Shown in pieces: positions 17,912 through 26,567 of a stretch of 64,000 nt of DNA. Source of the stretch: Streptomyces sp. MA5143a. GTDB lineage: Bacteria; Actinomycetota; Actinomycetes; Streptomycetales; Streptomycetaceae. Location of the stretch: NCBI RefSeq assembly GCF_900290235.1, contig NZ_OLMK01000066.1, positions 1 through 64,000 of the forward strand, written 5' to 3'. Position 1 is the first letter of the stretch. Each line of letters begins with the position of its first letter. A program made the translations under genes and the position numbers. The notes under the pieces were generated by a model. That model was not told the DNA's origin. It made no database searches and worked only from the letters and a program-made list of their open reading frames with translations.

Positions 17912-18037
17912 GCCCCCCAACGCACCGCACGCGCCCCCGGCCCCCCCAGCCCCCTCCCGGCCCCGGCCCCCGCCCCCTCCCGGCCCCCGCCCACGGCCCC
18001 CCGGCCCGTTGTCAGTCCCCTCCGCTACGGTTCGTGC

Positions 18038-19447
18038 ATGGCTGCCCGTACCAAGTCCACGAAGGACCGTCCCTCCTACCGCTGCACGGAATGCGGCTGG
18101 CAGACGGCGAAGTGGCTGGGCCGCTGCCCCGAGTGCCAGGCGTGGGGCACGGTCGAGGAGTACGGCACCCCCGCCGTCCGCACCACCGCCCCCGGCCGGG
18201 TCACGACCTCCGCCCTCCCCATCGGCCAGGTCGACGGCCGCCAGGCCACCGCCCGCCCCACCGGCGTCCCCGAGCTGGACCGTGTCCTCGGCGGCGGCCT
18301 CGTCCCCGGCGCGGTCGTCCTCGTCGCCGGCGAGCCCGGCGTGGGCAAGTCCACCCTCCTCCTCGACGTGGCCGCGAAGTCCGCCAGCGCCGAGCGCCCG
18401 ACGCTCTACGTCACCGGTGAGGAGTCCGCGAGCCAGGTCCGCCTCCGTGCCGACCGCATCGACGCCCTCCACGACCACCTCTACCTCGCCGCCGAGACCG
18501 ACCTGGCCGCCGTCCTCGGCCACTTGGACGCCGTCAAGCCCGGTCTGCTCATCCTGGACTCGGTGCAGACGGTCGCCTCCCCGGAGATCGACGGCGCCCC
18601 CGGCGGCATGGCGCAGGTCCGCGAGGTCGCGGGTGCGCTGATCCGCGCCTCGAAGGAACGCGGCATGGCGACCCTGCTCGTGGGCCACGTCACGAAGGAC
18701 GGCGCGATCGCGGGCCCCCGCCTCCTGGAGCACCTGGTCGACGTCGTGCTGCATTTCGAGGGCGACCGCCATGCCCGCCTCCGCCTCGTACGCGGCGTCA
18801 AGAACCGTTACGGCGCCACGGACGAGGTCGGCTGCTTCGAGCTGCACGACGAGGGCATCACCGGCCTCGCCGACCCCAGTGGTCTCTTCCTCACCCGCCG
18901 CGACGAGCCGGTGCCCGGCACCTGCCTCACCGTCACCCTGGAGGGCCGCCGCCCGCTCGTCGCCGAAGTGCAGTCGCTCACAGTCGACTCCCAGCTCCCC
19001 TCCCCCCGCCGCACCACGTCCGGCCTGGAGACCTCGCGGGTCTCGATGGTCCTGGCGGTCCTGGAGCAGCGCGGCCGGATCGCCGCTCTGGGCAAAAGGG
19101 ACATCTACTCCGCGACGGTGGGCGGCGTGAAGCTGTCCGAGCCCGCCGCGGACCTGGCGATCGCGCTCGCCCTGGCGTCCGCGGCGAGCGACACCCCGCT
19201 GCCCAAGAACCTCGTGGCGATCGGCGAAGTGGGCCTCGCCGGCGAGGTCAGAAGGGTCACCGGTGTGCAGCGCCGCCTCGCGGAGGCGCACCGCCTCGGC
19301 TTCACGCACGCGCTCGTTCCGTCCGATCCCGGCAAGGTTCCTCCCGGTATGAAGGTGCTGGAAGTGGCGGACATGGGGGACGCGCTGCGGGTACTGCCCC
19401 GATCCCGTCGTCGAGACGCCCCACGGGACGACGAGGACCGCCGGTAG
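18038..19447 (+). CDS. radA: DNA repair/recombination protein RadA
   Basis: This 469-residue protein is a RecA-like branch-migration helicase. It has the N-terminal zinc finger (Cys 16, 19, 30 and 33), Walker A GEPGVGKST at 98-106, the RadA-specific KNRYG motif, and a C-terminal Lon-protease-like domain (LPKNLVAIGEVGLAGEVR). The start ATG 18038 fits the family. disA follows 81 bases downstream on the same strand, the usual radA-disA pair in actinobacteria and Bacillus. RadA is reported to inhibit DisA in Bacillus, so a functional link is plausible. Confidence 0.97.
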   Translation: MAARTKSTKDRPSYRCTECGWQTAKWLGRCPECQAWGTVEEYGTPAVRTTAPGRVTTSALPIGQVDGRQATARPTGVPELDRVLGGGLVPGAVVLVAGEPGVGKSTLLLDVAAKSASAERPTLYVTGEESASQVRLRADRIDALHDHLYLAAETDLAAVLGHLDAVKPGLLILDSVQTVASPEIDGAPGGMAQVREVAGALIRASKERGMATLLVGHVTKDGAIAGPRLLEHLVDVVLHFEGDRHARLRLVRGVKNRYGATDEVGCFELHDEGITGLADPSGLFLTRRDEPVPGTCLTVTLEGRRPLVAEVQSLTVDSQLPSPRRTTSGLETSRVSMVLAVLEQRGRIAALGKRDIYSATVGGVKLSEPAADLAIALALASAASDTPLPKNLVAIGEVGLAGEVRRVTGVQRRLAEAHRLGFTHALVPSDPGKVPPGMKVLEVADMGDALRVLPRSRRRDAPRDDEDRR

Positions 19448-19528
19448 ACTTTGCCCAGGTCTCGCCCGTCCGTACGAACCACGTGTGCGAAACGGGAGCG
19501 CCCCAGAACCTGCGACCGGAGGAGTGCA

Positions 19529-20653
19529 GTGGCAGCCAACGACCGGGCAGCAGCTCCCGGAAAGTCCGGTGGGAGCTCCGGTGCCGATGGCCTGATGCGC
19601 GCCTCACTGAGCGCCGTGGCCCCGGGCACGGCGCTGCGCGACGGGCTTGAGCGGATTCTCCGCGGCAACACCGGCGGACTCATCGTGCTCGGCTTCGACA
19701 AGACCGTCGAGCCGATGTGCACCGGTGGTTTCGTCCTGGATGTCGAGTTCACGGCCACGCGGCTGCGTGAGCTGTGCAAGCTGGACGGCGGCATCGTCCT
19801 CTCCTCGGACCTGTCGAAGATCCTGCGGGCAGGTGTCCAACTGGTCCCGGACCCGACGATCCCGACGGAGGAGACAGGTACCCGGCACCGCACCGCGGAC
19901 CGTGTGAGCAAACAGGTCGGGTATCCGGTGGTCTCCGTCTCCCAGTCGATGCGCCTGATCGCGCTGTACGTCGACGGGCAGCGCCGTGTCCTGGAGGACT
20001 CGGCGGCGATCCTGTCCCGCGCCAACCAGGCCCTCGCGACGCTGGAGCGGTACAAGCTCCGCCTGGACGAGGTCGCGGGAACGTTGTCAGCGCTGGAGAT
20101 CGAGGACCTGGTGACGGTCCGGGACGTCTCGGCGGTGGCCCAGCGTCTGGAGATGGTCCGGCGCATCGCCACGGAGATCGCCGAGTACGTCGTCGAACTG
20201 GGTACGGACGGCCGCCTTCTGGCCCTCCAGCTGGACGAGCTCATCGCGGGCGTGGAGCCGGAACGGGAGCTGGTGGTCCGGGACTACGTCCCCGAGCCCA
20301 CGGCCAAACGTTCCCGTACGGTCGACGAGGCACTGTCCGAGCTGGACGCCCTCTCCCACGCGGAACTCCTCGAACTGCCCACGGTGGCACGGGCCCTGGG
20401 CTACACCGGCTCCCCCGAGGGCATGGACTCGGCGGTCTCCCCGCGCGGCTTCCGCCTCCTGGCGAAGGTCCCCCGCCTGCCGGGCGCCATCATCGACCGC
20501 CTGGTGGAACACTTCGGCGGCCTGCAGAAGCTGCTCGCCGCGAGCGTCGACGACCTCCAGACCGTCGACGGCGTCGGTGAGGCCCGCGCCCGCAGCGTCC
20601 GCGAGGGCCTGTCGCGCCTGGCGGAGTCCTCGATCCTGGAGCGCTACGTCTAG
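19529..20653 (+). CDS. disA: DNA integrity scanning diadenylate cyclase
   Basis: DisA condenses two ATP into the second messenger c-di-AMP and scans DNA for branched intermediates. The 374-residue protein has the DAC domain with DGGIVLSSD (86-94; the family DGA motif reads DGG here) and RHRTA (119-123), a helical linker, and a C-terminal helix-hairpin-helix DNA-binding domain (GGLQKLLAASVDDLQTVDGVGEARAR). GTG 19529 follows GGAGG at 19518-19522. c-di-AMP controls potassium and osmotic balance in Streptomyces. The gene converges on the next one. Confidence 0.97.
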   Translation: MAANDRAAAPGKSGGSSGADGLMRASLSAVAPGTALRDGLERILRGNTGGLIVLGFDKTVEPMCTGGFVLDVEFTATRLRELCKLDGGIVLSSDLSKILRAGVQLVPDPTIPTEETGTRHRTADRVSKQVGYPVVSVSQSMRLIALYVDGQRRVLEDSAAILSRANQALATLERYKLRLDEVAGTLSALEIEDLVTVRDVSAVAQRLEMVRRIATEIAEYVVELGTDGRLLALQLDELIAGVEPERELVVRDYVPEPTAKRSRTVDEALSELDALSHAELLELPTVARALGYTGSPEGMDSAVSPRGFRLLAKVPRLPGAIIDRLVEHFGGLQKLLAASVDDLQTVDGVGEARARSVREGLSRLAESSILERYV

Positions 20654-20761
20654 CCTCCGGCGGTCAGCCGAACCAACCCCCACGCCCCTGACCGATCGCG
20701 GCACGCGCGTCCCGCTCCGGAGGGCCGCCCGCCGGGAGGCCGGCGCGCTCGCCCCGGAGGG

Positions 20762-21595
20762 TCAGTCCTTCTCCAGGACGAAGGACGTCCGGTCCTTGGT
20801 CAGGCCGGGGGCCTTCGCCTCGATGAGGTACGTGCCGGGCTTGGCCGAACCGGCGGACGGGGTGGCGCAGTTGGGGGCGCTGGGGTCCCGGTTCCACTGG
20901 ACGGTGTAGGTGACCTGGTCGCCGGCCGGGACCCGGAACAGCAGGCTGCCGGCGGTCTCGTGGCAGTCGTCGGAGGACCAGAACGCGTCGTCGGCCCCGG
21001 TCGCCGTGATCGTCACGATCGTGTGGTCCGGGCCGAGGTCGAGCTTGCAGTCGCTGCCCGAGGAGTTGCGGGCGACGAGCTCGAACGTGGGGTCCGTACC
21101 GGGCGCGTAGGCGTTGCGCACACTGCGGATGCTCAACTTCACCGCCGAGGCCGCGCAGTTGGGCAGGCTGGACCCCGCCGGCACCTGCTCGCCGGAGGTG
21201 CTCCCGCCACCGCTCCCGGTGCCGCCGCTGGACGAGCCGCCCCCGGAGGCGCTCGAACCGCCGTCGCCACCGCCGGCCCCGGAGCCCGAGCTGGAGCCGG
21301 AGTCCGAGCCGGATCCGGAGCTGTCGCCCCCGGAGCCGGACTCGTCGCCCGTCTCGTCACGGCCGCCGGGCGCCTGGCTGATCGCCGGGCCGGAGCCGGA
21401 GGGCCCGGGGGTGATGGAGGGCGCGGGGTTCTTGCCGTTGGAGTCGCCCGCGCCGTTCTTGCCGTTGCCGCCACCGCCGGTGACGACCCATACGATCAGA
21501 AGGGCGAGCACGCCGAGGACGGCCGCGATGACGGCCCTCCGTCGCCAGTAGATGGTGGAGGGAAGCGGCCCGACCGGATTGCGCAGAGATCCCAC
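20762..21595 (-). CDS. membrane-anchored protein with long Gly/Ser linker and C-terminal beta domain
   Basis: The 277-residue protein starts VGSLRNPVGPLPSTIYWRRR, then has one membrane helix (AVIAAVLGVLALLIVWVV). A Gly/Ser-rich low-complexity linker of about 100 residues follows, then an extracellular domain with paired cysteines (LPNCAAS, SDCKLDL, DDCHETAG, APNCATP) ending in an immunoglobulin-like strand set. The GTG at 21595 gives a conserved-looking N-terminus; the longer frame has none. The C-terminal domain may bind wall or matrix. The function is unknown. Confidence 0.75.
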   Translation of the reverse strand: MGSLRNPVGPLPSTIYWRRRAVIAAVLGVLALLIVWVVTGGGGNGKNGAGDSNGKNPAPSITPGPSGSGPAISQAPGGRDETGDESGSGGDSSGSGSDSGSSSGSGAGGGDGGSSASGGGSSSGGTGSGGGSTSGEQVPAGSSLPNCAASAVKLSIRSVRNAYAPGTDPTFELVARNSSGSDCKLDLGPDHTIVTITATGADDAFWSSDDCHETAGSLLFRVPAGDQVTYTVQWNRDPSAPNCATPSAGSAKPGTYLIEAKAPGLTKDRTSFVLEKD

Positions 21596-21707
21596 GGCGC
21601 AAACTGTACGAGAGATCAGGCACTTAACCGGCCCCACCCGCCGCCCTGAACCGCAACTTTTCCGGATCATCATCCTGGTAGGCCCGACTCACCGCCTGAG
21701 CAGGGAC

Positions 21708-21729
21708 GTTACCGATCGCGGTCAGTAAC
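21708..21729. promoter_or_regulatory. 22-bp dyad operator between divergent genes
   Basis: Positions 21708-21729 form a near palindrome (GTTAC at one end, GTAAC at the other, CGCG at the centre), with 9 of 11 base pairs matching. It sits in the 294-base divergent gap between the anchored protein and the LLM oxidoreductase gene. The bound regulator is unknown. The rest of the gap contains no gene that I can support. Confidence 0.4.
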
Positions 21730-21889
21730 CATCAAGGCGAAACGGACACCGTCCGTGATCACGACGATCAGCGGCGCGAAAGGTCAACTCCCCTTTCCCC
21801 CCGCACATGTTCACCGGAACGGTGCACGACTCCCCCAAGCCGCCCGCCTGCGACAATCGTCCCCACCGCGTACCAGTTGGAGGACGACC

Positions 21890-22972
21890 ATGGACCACCC
21901 CGTGCCGCCGGGCTCGCGGCCGTTGCGGAAGCTGGGCTTTCTGACCATCGGGCTGTTCGACGAGGCGGACCCCCGGCGGGGCCACGAGTCGACCCTGGAG
22001 ATCATCGAGCTGGGCGAACGGCTCGGCTTCGACAGCGCCTGGCTGCGCCACCGTCACCTCCAGTACGGCATCTCCTCTCCCGTCGCCGTGCTCGCGGCGG
22101 CCTCACAGCGCACGAGCCGTATCGAACTGGGCACCGCCGTCATCCCGTTGGGCTGGGAGAACCCGCTGCGGCTCGCGGAGGACCTGGCGACGGTCGACAT
22201 CCTGTCCGGCGGCCGGCTGAACCCCGGTGTCAGCGTGGGGCCGCCGATGCACTACGACACGGTCAAGTCGGCGCTCTACCCCGACACCGCCGACTCCGAG
22301 GACTTCAGCTTCGAGCGGGTCCGGCGGCTCCTCGGCTTCGTGCGCGGGGAGGCGGCCACGGAGTTCAGCGGCACCATGGGGTTCGAGGTCTTCTCGAACC
22401 GGGTCCAGCCGCACTCCACCGGCCTGGGAAGCCGTCTGTGGTACGGCGGCGGCAGCCTGCGGTCGGCCCGCTGGGCCGGGGAGAACGGAATGAACTTCCT
22501 CACCAGCAGCGTCGTGAAGGCGGAGCCGGGGGAGACGACGCCGAGCGAGGGCGCACCGGGGAACGAGGAGGCCGGGGCCGGGTCGGCGGACTTCGCCGCG
22601 ATCCAGCTCTCGCACATCCGGCAGTTCCGCGCGCACCACCCCGACGGGGAGCGGGCGCGGGTCTCGCAGGGGCTGGTGGTGATTCCGACGGACTCCGCGA
22701 GTGTGGAGCAGCGGGCCAGGTACGAGGCGTACGCGGCCGCCCGCCTGCCCCGGACGGCGGCGCCGCAGGGGCCGGGGCGGCTGCTGTTCGCGCCGGACCT
22801 CGTGGGGACGTCCGAGGAGATCGCCGAGCGGCTGCACGCGCAGGTCGCGTTCCGCGAGGTCGACGAGGTGGCGTTCGCCCTGCCGTTCACCTTCGAGCAC
22901 GAGGACTATGTCCAGATCCTGACGGACATCGCGACGAGGCTGGGACCGTTGTTGGGGTGGCCGGGCGCCTAA
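21890..22972 (+). CDS. LLM-class flavin-dependent oxidoreductase
   Basis: The 360-residue protein is a luciferase-like monooxygenase (TIM barrel using FMN or F420): KLGFLTIGLFDEADP, ELGERLGFDSAWLRHRHLQ, RIELGTAVIPLGWENPLRLAEDLATVDILSGGRL and LWYGGGSLRSARWAGENG are typical strands. ATG 21890 has GGAGGA at 21879-21884. The substrate is unknown. Its stop codon lies inside the left end of a dispersed palindromic repeat. Confidence 0.88.
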   Translation: MDHPVPPGSRPLRKLGFLTIGLFDEADPRRGHESTLEIIELGERLGFDSAWLRHRHLQYGISSPVAVLAAASQRTSRIELGTAVIPLGWENPLRLAEDLATVDILSGGRLNPGVSVGPPMHYDTVKSALYPDTADSEDFSFERVRRLLGFVRGEAATEFSGTMGFEVFSNRVQPHSTGLGSRLWYGGGSLRSARWAGENGMNFLTSSVVKAEPGETTPSEGAPGNEEAGAGSADFAAIQLSHIRQFRAHHPDGERARVSQGLVVIPTDSASVEQRARYEAYAAARLPRTAAPQGPGRLLFAPDLVGTSEEIAERLHAQVAFREVDEVAFALPFTFEHEDYVQILTDIATRLGPLLGWPGA

Positions 22973-23154
22973 TAGCTCGGGGGCGCGCGGTTCGTTCGGC
23001 GGGTGCGGGTGGTTCGTGGTTGCTCGCGCAGTTCCCCGCGCCCCTGGCAAGCGACCGGGGCTGCGCCCCGTGCTTTTCATGAAGGGCGGGCCGCAGGCCC
23101 GTTCCCTTCAGGGGCGCGGGGAACTGCGCCAACGCCCCCCACCCACCCGCACCC
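22962..23154. repeat. dispersed palindromic intergenic repeat, copy 1
   Basis: Perfect 21-base arms at 23026-23046 and 23109-23129, nested hairpins between them, and an outer pair (23001-23012 with 23143-23154) make a large cruciform. The left part (22962-23046) is repeated, inverted, at 41537-41620. The type (GCGCAGTTCCCCGCGCCCCTG core, given here as positions 23026-23046) is familiar from intergenic regions of many Streptomyces. It overlaps the 3' end of the oxidoreductase gene and may terminate transcription. Confidence 0.8.
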
Positions 23155-23232
23155 GGCATACAACAGGTGCCCCAACCCCTCCGCCGCGCCCCCACCACCC
23201 CAGCGGAGCGACATGGCAGGATCGGACGTGCC

Positions 23233-24156
23233 ATGACTGCACCCACCAAGCCCCAGGGCAACACCGTCGACCCGACCCCGTCCGCCTCCCCCCTGCACAC
23301 CCCGGTGATCGCCTGGTTCGAGACGCACGCGCGGGATCTTCCGTGGCGGCGGCCGGAGGCCGGCCCGTGGGGGGTGATGGTCAGTGAGTTCATGCTTCAG
23401 CAGACGCCGGTCAACCGCGTGCTGCCGGTCTACGAGCAGTGGTTGTCCCGCTGGCCCCGCCCCGCGGACCTCGCGAAGGAACCGCCGGGTGAGGCGGTGC
23501 GCGCGTGGGGCCGGCTCGGCTATCCCCGCCGGGCGCTGCGGCTGCACGGCGCGGCGGCGGCCATAACGGAACGGCACGGCGGCGACGTACCGAGGGACCA
23601 CGCGCAGCTGCTGGCGCTGCCGGGCATCGGGGAGTACACGGCGGCGGCCGTGGCGTCGTTCGCGTACGGGCAGCGGCACGCCGTGCTGGACACCAACGTC
23701 CGCCGGGTCCTCGCCCGCGCGGTCACCGGCACGCAGTACCCGCCGAACGCCACGACGGCCGCCGAGCGGAAGCTGGCGCGCGCCCTGCTGCCGCAGGACG
23801 AGGGCACGGCGTCGCGTTGGGCGGCCGCGTCGATGGAGCTGGGCGCGCTGGTGTGCACGGCGAAGAACGAGTCCTGCCATCACTGCCCCATCGCCGCGCA
23901 GTGCGCCTGGCGGCTCGCCGGGAAGCCCGCGCACGACGGGCCGGCGCGTCGGGGCCAGACGTACGCCGGGACCGACCGGCAGGTGCGCGGCAAGCTCCTC
24001 GCCGTGCTGCGGGACGCGGTGGAGCCCGTACCGCAGACGGTGCTCGACCGGGTCTGGGACGAGCCGGTGCAGCGGGCCCGGGCGCTCGACGGACTGGTCT
24101 CCGACGGGCTGGTGGAGCCCCTCCCCGACGGCTTCTACCGACTCCCCCTCACCTGA
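23233..24156 (+). CDS. mutY: A/G-specific adenine DNA glycosylase
   Basis: MutY removes adenine mispaired with 8-oxoguanine. The 307-residue protein has catalytic Glu 52 (SEFMLQQTPV), the helix-hairpin-helix LPGIGEYTAAAVASFAYG, catalytic Asp 152 (LDTNVRRVLAR) and the 4Fe-4S loop Cys 207, 214, 217 and 223 (spacing 6-2-5). The C-terminal part is short compared with E. coli MutY and lacks an obvious full MutT-like lesion-recognition domain. ATG 23233 is chosen; upstream codons fall in the repeat region. Confidence 0.94.
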   Translation: MTAPTKPQGNTVDPTPSASPLHTPVIAWFETHARDLPWRRPEAGPWGVMVSEFMLQQTPVNRVLPVYEQWLSRWPRPADLAKEPPGEAVRAWGRLGYPRRALRLHGAAAAITERHGGDVPRDHAQLLALPGIGEYTAAAVASFAYGQRHAVLDTNVRRVLARAVTGTQYPPNATTAAERKLARALLPQDEGTASRWAAASMELGALVCTAKNESCHHCPIAAQCAWRLAGKPAHDGPARRGQTYAGTDRQVRGKLLAVLRDAVEPVPQTVLDRVWDEPVQRARALDGLVSDGLVEPLPDGFYRLPLT

Positions 24157-24171
24157 CGCTCGTCACCCGGC

Positions 24172-24239
24172 CCTGACCGGAGTCCGCGACGGACCCGCCC
24201 GCGCTCCGGTCAGGGCACACGCGTGCTCCGGTCAGGGCA
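24172..24239 (+). terminator. mutY terminator with duplicated right arm
   Basis: The 11-base arm at 24172-24182 pairs with 24204-24214 (CTCCGGTCAGG). The same right arm occurs again at 24226-24236 within a 15-base direct repeat, so two alternative stems are possible. It is located 16 bases after the mutY stop. Confidence 0.55.
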
Positions 24240-24320
24240 GACGCGGCGGGCTCCGTAACAGCGATCCGGCGGGCCCCGCGGGGGCGAATCACCCGATACC
24301 CGCCCCGAATCGCCCCTCGC

Positions 24321-24348
24321 TTTACCCCGTTCCTACTTCTGTTACACA
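24321..24348 (+). promoter_or_regulatory. candidate sigE promoter
   Basis: TTTACC at 24321-24326 and TACACA at 24343-24348 have a 16-base spacer and would leave an untranslated leader of about 210 bases. In S. coelicolor the sigE operon promoter is activated by CseB; I cannot identify the CseB site by eye. The remaining leader (24350-24565) contains no reading frame that I can support. Confidence 0.3.
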
Positions 24349-24565
24349 ACCGACGGACAGCCGAGCGTTCTCCGCAGGCTGCCTCGGACACCTCCGTGAC
24401 AACAGCTCCGTAGCTTCTTCGACGTACCGCGGGAACACACGAACGAACCAGCGGGACGCGGCGGCGGAACGCACGACCAGAACGCGTTCGGCGGCACGAC
24501 GGAGCGGAGAACCGACGGCGCAGACCGCGCGCTGGTCGGCAAACGGGGAACGGAGGCGGTTGATC

Positions 24566-25117
24566 ATGGCGCACGGCGAGGTGCTCGAATTCGAGGAGTA
24601 CGTCCGCACCCGGCAGGACGCGCTGCTGCGCAGCGCCCGCCGGCTCGTACCGGACCCGGTGGACGCCCAGGATCTGCTGCAGACGGCACTGGCCCGGACG
24701 TACGGCCGCTGGGACGGCATCGCCGACAAGCGGCTGGCGGACGCGTATCTGCGCCGGGTCATGATCAACACGCGGACCGAGTGGTGGCGGGCCCGGAAGC
24801 TGGAGGAGGTCCCCACCGAGCAGCTCCCGGACGCCTGCATCGACGACTCCACCGAGCAGCACGCGGACCGCGCGCTCCTCATGGACATCATGAAGGTGCT
24901 CGCTCCGAAGCAGCGCAGCGTCGTGGTGCTGCGACACTGGGAGCAGATGTCCACGGAGGAGACGGCCGCCGCCCTCGGCATGTCGGCCGGAACCGTGAAG
25001 AGCACGCTCCACCGTGCGCTGGCCCGGCTCCGCGAGGAGCTGGAGTCGCGGGACCTCGCAGAGCGCGCCGCCCGCGCGCTCGCACCGAACAAGGAGCAGG
25101 AGCGTTGCGCGGCCTGA
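24566..25117 (+). CDS. sigE: ECF RNA polymerase sigma factor SigE
   Basis: The 183-residue sigma factor has region 2 (FEEYVRTRQDALLRSARRLVPDPVDAQDLLQTALARTY) and a region 4 helix-turn-helix (MSTEETAAALGMSAGTVKSTLHRALARL). Gene order sigE-lipoprotein-response regulator-sensor kinase identifies the Streptomyces sigE-cseA-cseB-cseC operon (SCO3356-3359 in S. coelicolor), which senses cell-envelope stress and switches on wall-related genes. I use ATG 24566; a TTG at 24560 is less likely. Its 3' end overlaps the start of cseA. Confidence 0.95.
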   Translation: MAHGEVLEFEEYVRTRQDALLRSARRLVPDPVDAQDLLQTALARTYGRWDGIADKRLADAYLRRVMINTRTEWWRARKLEEVPTEQLPDACIDDSTEQHADRALLMDIMKVLAPKQRSVVVLRHWEQMSTEETAAALGMSAGTVKSTLHRALARLREELESRDLAERAARALAPNKEQERCAA

Positions 25118-25785
25118 GCACAGAGGCCGGCCCCGGCCAAGGGGCCAGGCAGGCTTCGAAGGCGGCGATCACGGCGGTGGCCGTGCTCGCCGCCCTCGGC
25201 CTTTCCGTATCCGCCTGCGGCACGGGCGGCACCGGCGCACGCGACGAGGGCCCGGCGGACAGCGACTCGCTGAAGGCCGGCGCCGCGTCACCGGCCGTCT
25301 CCGCCTCGGCGCACGGCGACCAGCCGAGCGTGGACGAGGTGGTGCGGCTGGTCCGGGCCGACCCGCAGGTCAGCAAGGCGGTGAAGGCCGACCTGGAGCC
25401 GTGCGTGGCCGACAAGCCGCCGATCGACGTCATCTACGGCGATCTGACCGGCGGTTCGACGGACGACATCGTGGTGAACGTGCTGTCCTGCGCGGACGCC
25501 GTCGGCGTGGCCTCGTACGTGTACCGCTCGGAGAAGGGCAAGTACCGCAGCGTCTTCCTCTCCGAACAGCCGCCGGTGTACGCGGAGATCGACCGCGGCG
25601 ACCTGCTGGTGACCCGGCAGCTGTACGAGAACGACCGGTACGGCGACCCGTCCGCGTATCCGTCCAGCGAGGACGTGACCACCTACCGCTGGCTGAAGGA
25701 CCGCTTCGTCGAACGGTCCAGTACGCGCACGGAGTACAGCACCTCGGTGGGCGGCGCGGAGTCGCCCACTCCCGCACCCCGCTGA
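25105..25785 (+). CDS. cseA: envelope-stress lipoprotein CseA
   Basis: The protein of about 226 residues has a signal peptide ending in a lipobox (LSVSACG), so it is anchored outside the membrane by the cysteine near residue 37. The remaining part is a soluble domain with two further cysteines (LEPCVAD and LSCADAV). In S. coelicolor CseA negatively affects CseC signalling. The start is TTG 25105, which overlaps the end of sigE and has AAGGAG at 25091-25096. cseB starts 60 bases downstream. Confidence 0.88.
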   Translation: MRGLSTEAGPGQGARQASKAAITAVAVLAALGLSVSACGTGGTGARDEGPADSDSLKAGAASPAVSASAHGDQPSVDEVVRLVRADPQVSKAVKADLEPCVADKPPIDVIYGDLTGGSTDDIVVNVLSCADAVGVASYVYRSEKGKYRSVFLSEQPPVYAEIDRGDLLVTRQLYENDRYGDPSAYPSSEDVTTYRWLKDRFVERSSTRTEYSTSVGGAESPTPAPR

Positions 25786-25845
25786 CACCGGCCCAGCCCT
25801 TCCCCCACCCCACCGATCACTACCGAGAGCGGACGAGAAGACCGG

Positions 25846-26553
25846 ATGGCAGAGCAGACCCACGTCCTGTTCGTCGAGGACGACGATGTCATCCGCGAGG
25901 CCACCCAGCTCGCCCTGGAGCGGGACGGCTTCGCGGTCACGGCCATGCCCGACGGGCTGTCGGGGCTGGAGGCGTTCCGGGCGAACCGGCCGGACATCGC
26001 GCTCCTCGACGTCATGGTCCCCGGCCTCGACGGGGTCTCGCTGTGCCGCCGAATCCGTGACGAGTCGACCGTCCCGGTGATCATGCTCTCCGCGCGCGCC
26101 GACTCCATCGACGTGGTCCTCGGTCTGGAGGCGGGCGCCGACGACTACGTCACCAAGCCGTTCGACGGCGCCGTCCTGGTCGCCCGGATCCGGGCGGTGC
26201 TGCGCCGCTTCGGGCACGCGAGCGGCGGCGACTCCCGCGCCGACGACCACGGGTCCGCCGGCACCGACGGGGTCCTCACCTTCGGCGAGCTGGTGGTCGA
26301 CACCGAGGGCATGGAGGTACGCAAGGCCGGCGACCCGGTGGCGTTGACGCCGACCGAGATGCGGCTGCTCCTGGAGTTCTCCTCGGCCCCCGGCACGGTC
26401 CTGTCCCGTGACAAGCTCCTCGAACGTGTCTGGGACTACGGCTGGGGCGGCGACACCCGTGTCGTCGACGTCCATGTGCAGCGACTGCGCACGAAGATCG
26501 GCCAGGACCGCATCGAGACGGTCCGCGGCTTCGGCTACAAGCTCAAGGCCTGA
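25846..26553 (+). CDS. cseB: response regulator CseB
   Basis: A 235-residue OmpR/PhoB-type regulator. The receiver domain has the acidic pocket EDDD (11-14), phospho-acceptor Asp 55 (LLDVMVPGLDG) and Lys in YVTKPFDG. The winged helix ends VVDVHVQRLRTKIGQDRIETVRGFGYKL. It should bind the sigE promoter when phosphorylated by CseC, whose gene begins 14 bases downstream. Confidence 0.95.
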   Translation: MAEQTHVLFVEDDDVIREATQLALERDGFAVTAMPDGLSGLEAFRANRPDIALLDVMVPGLDGVSLCRRIRDESTVPVIMLSARADSIDVVLGLEAGADDYVTKPFDGAVLVARIRAVLRRFGHASGGDSRADDHGSAGTDGVLTFGELVVDTEGMEVRKAGDPVALTPTEMRLLLEFSSAPGTVLSRDKLLERVWDYGWGGDTRVVDVHVQRLRTKIGQDRIETVRGFGYKLKA

Positions 26554-26567
26554 GCGGGGCCGCCGGT

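Noticed and set aside
16268..19309. 1013-codon minus-strand open frame across the hydrolase gene and radA
   Set aside because: It is antisense to two well-identified genes, is low-complexity Gly/Ala/Val/Arg, and is produced by GC-rich third-position bias.
22962..23154. CRISPR array or insertion-sequence end
   Set aside because: Palindromic arms occur once per locus without regularly spaced spacers, and no transposase or cas gene is nearby.
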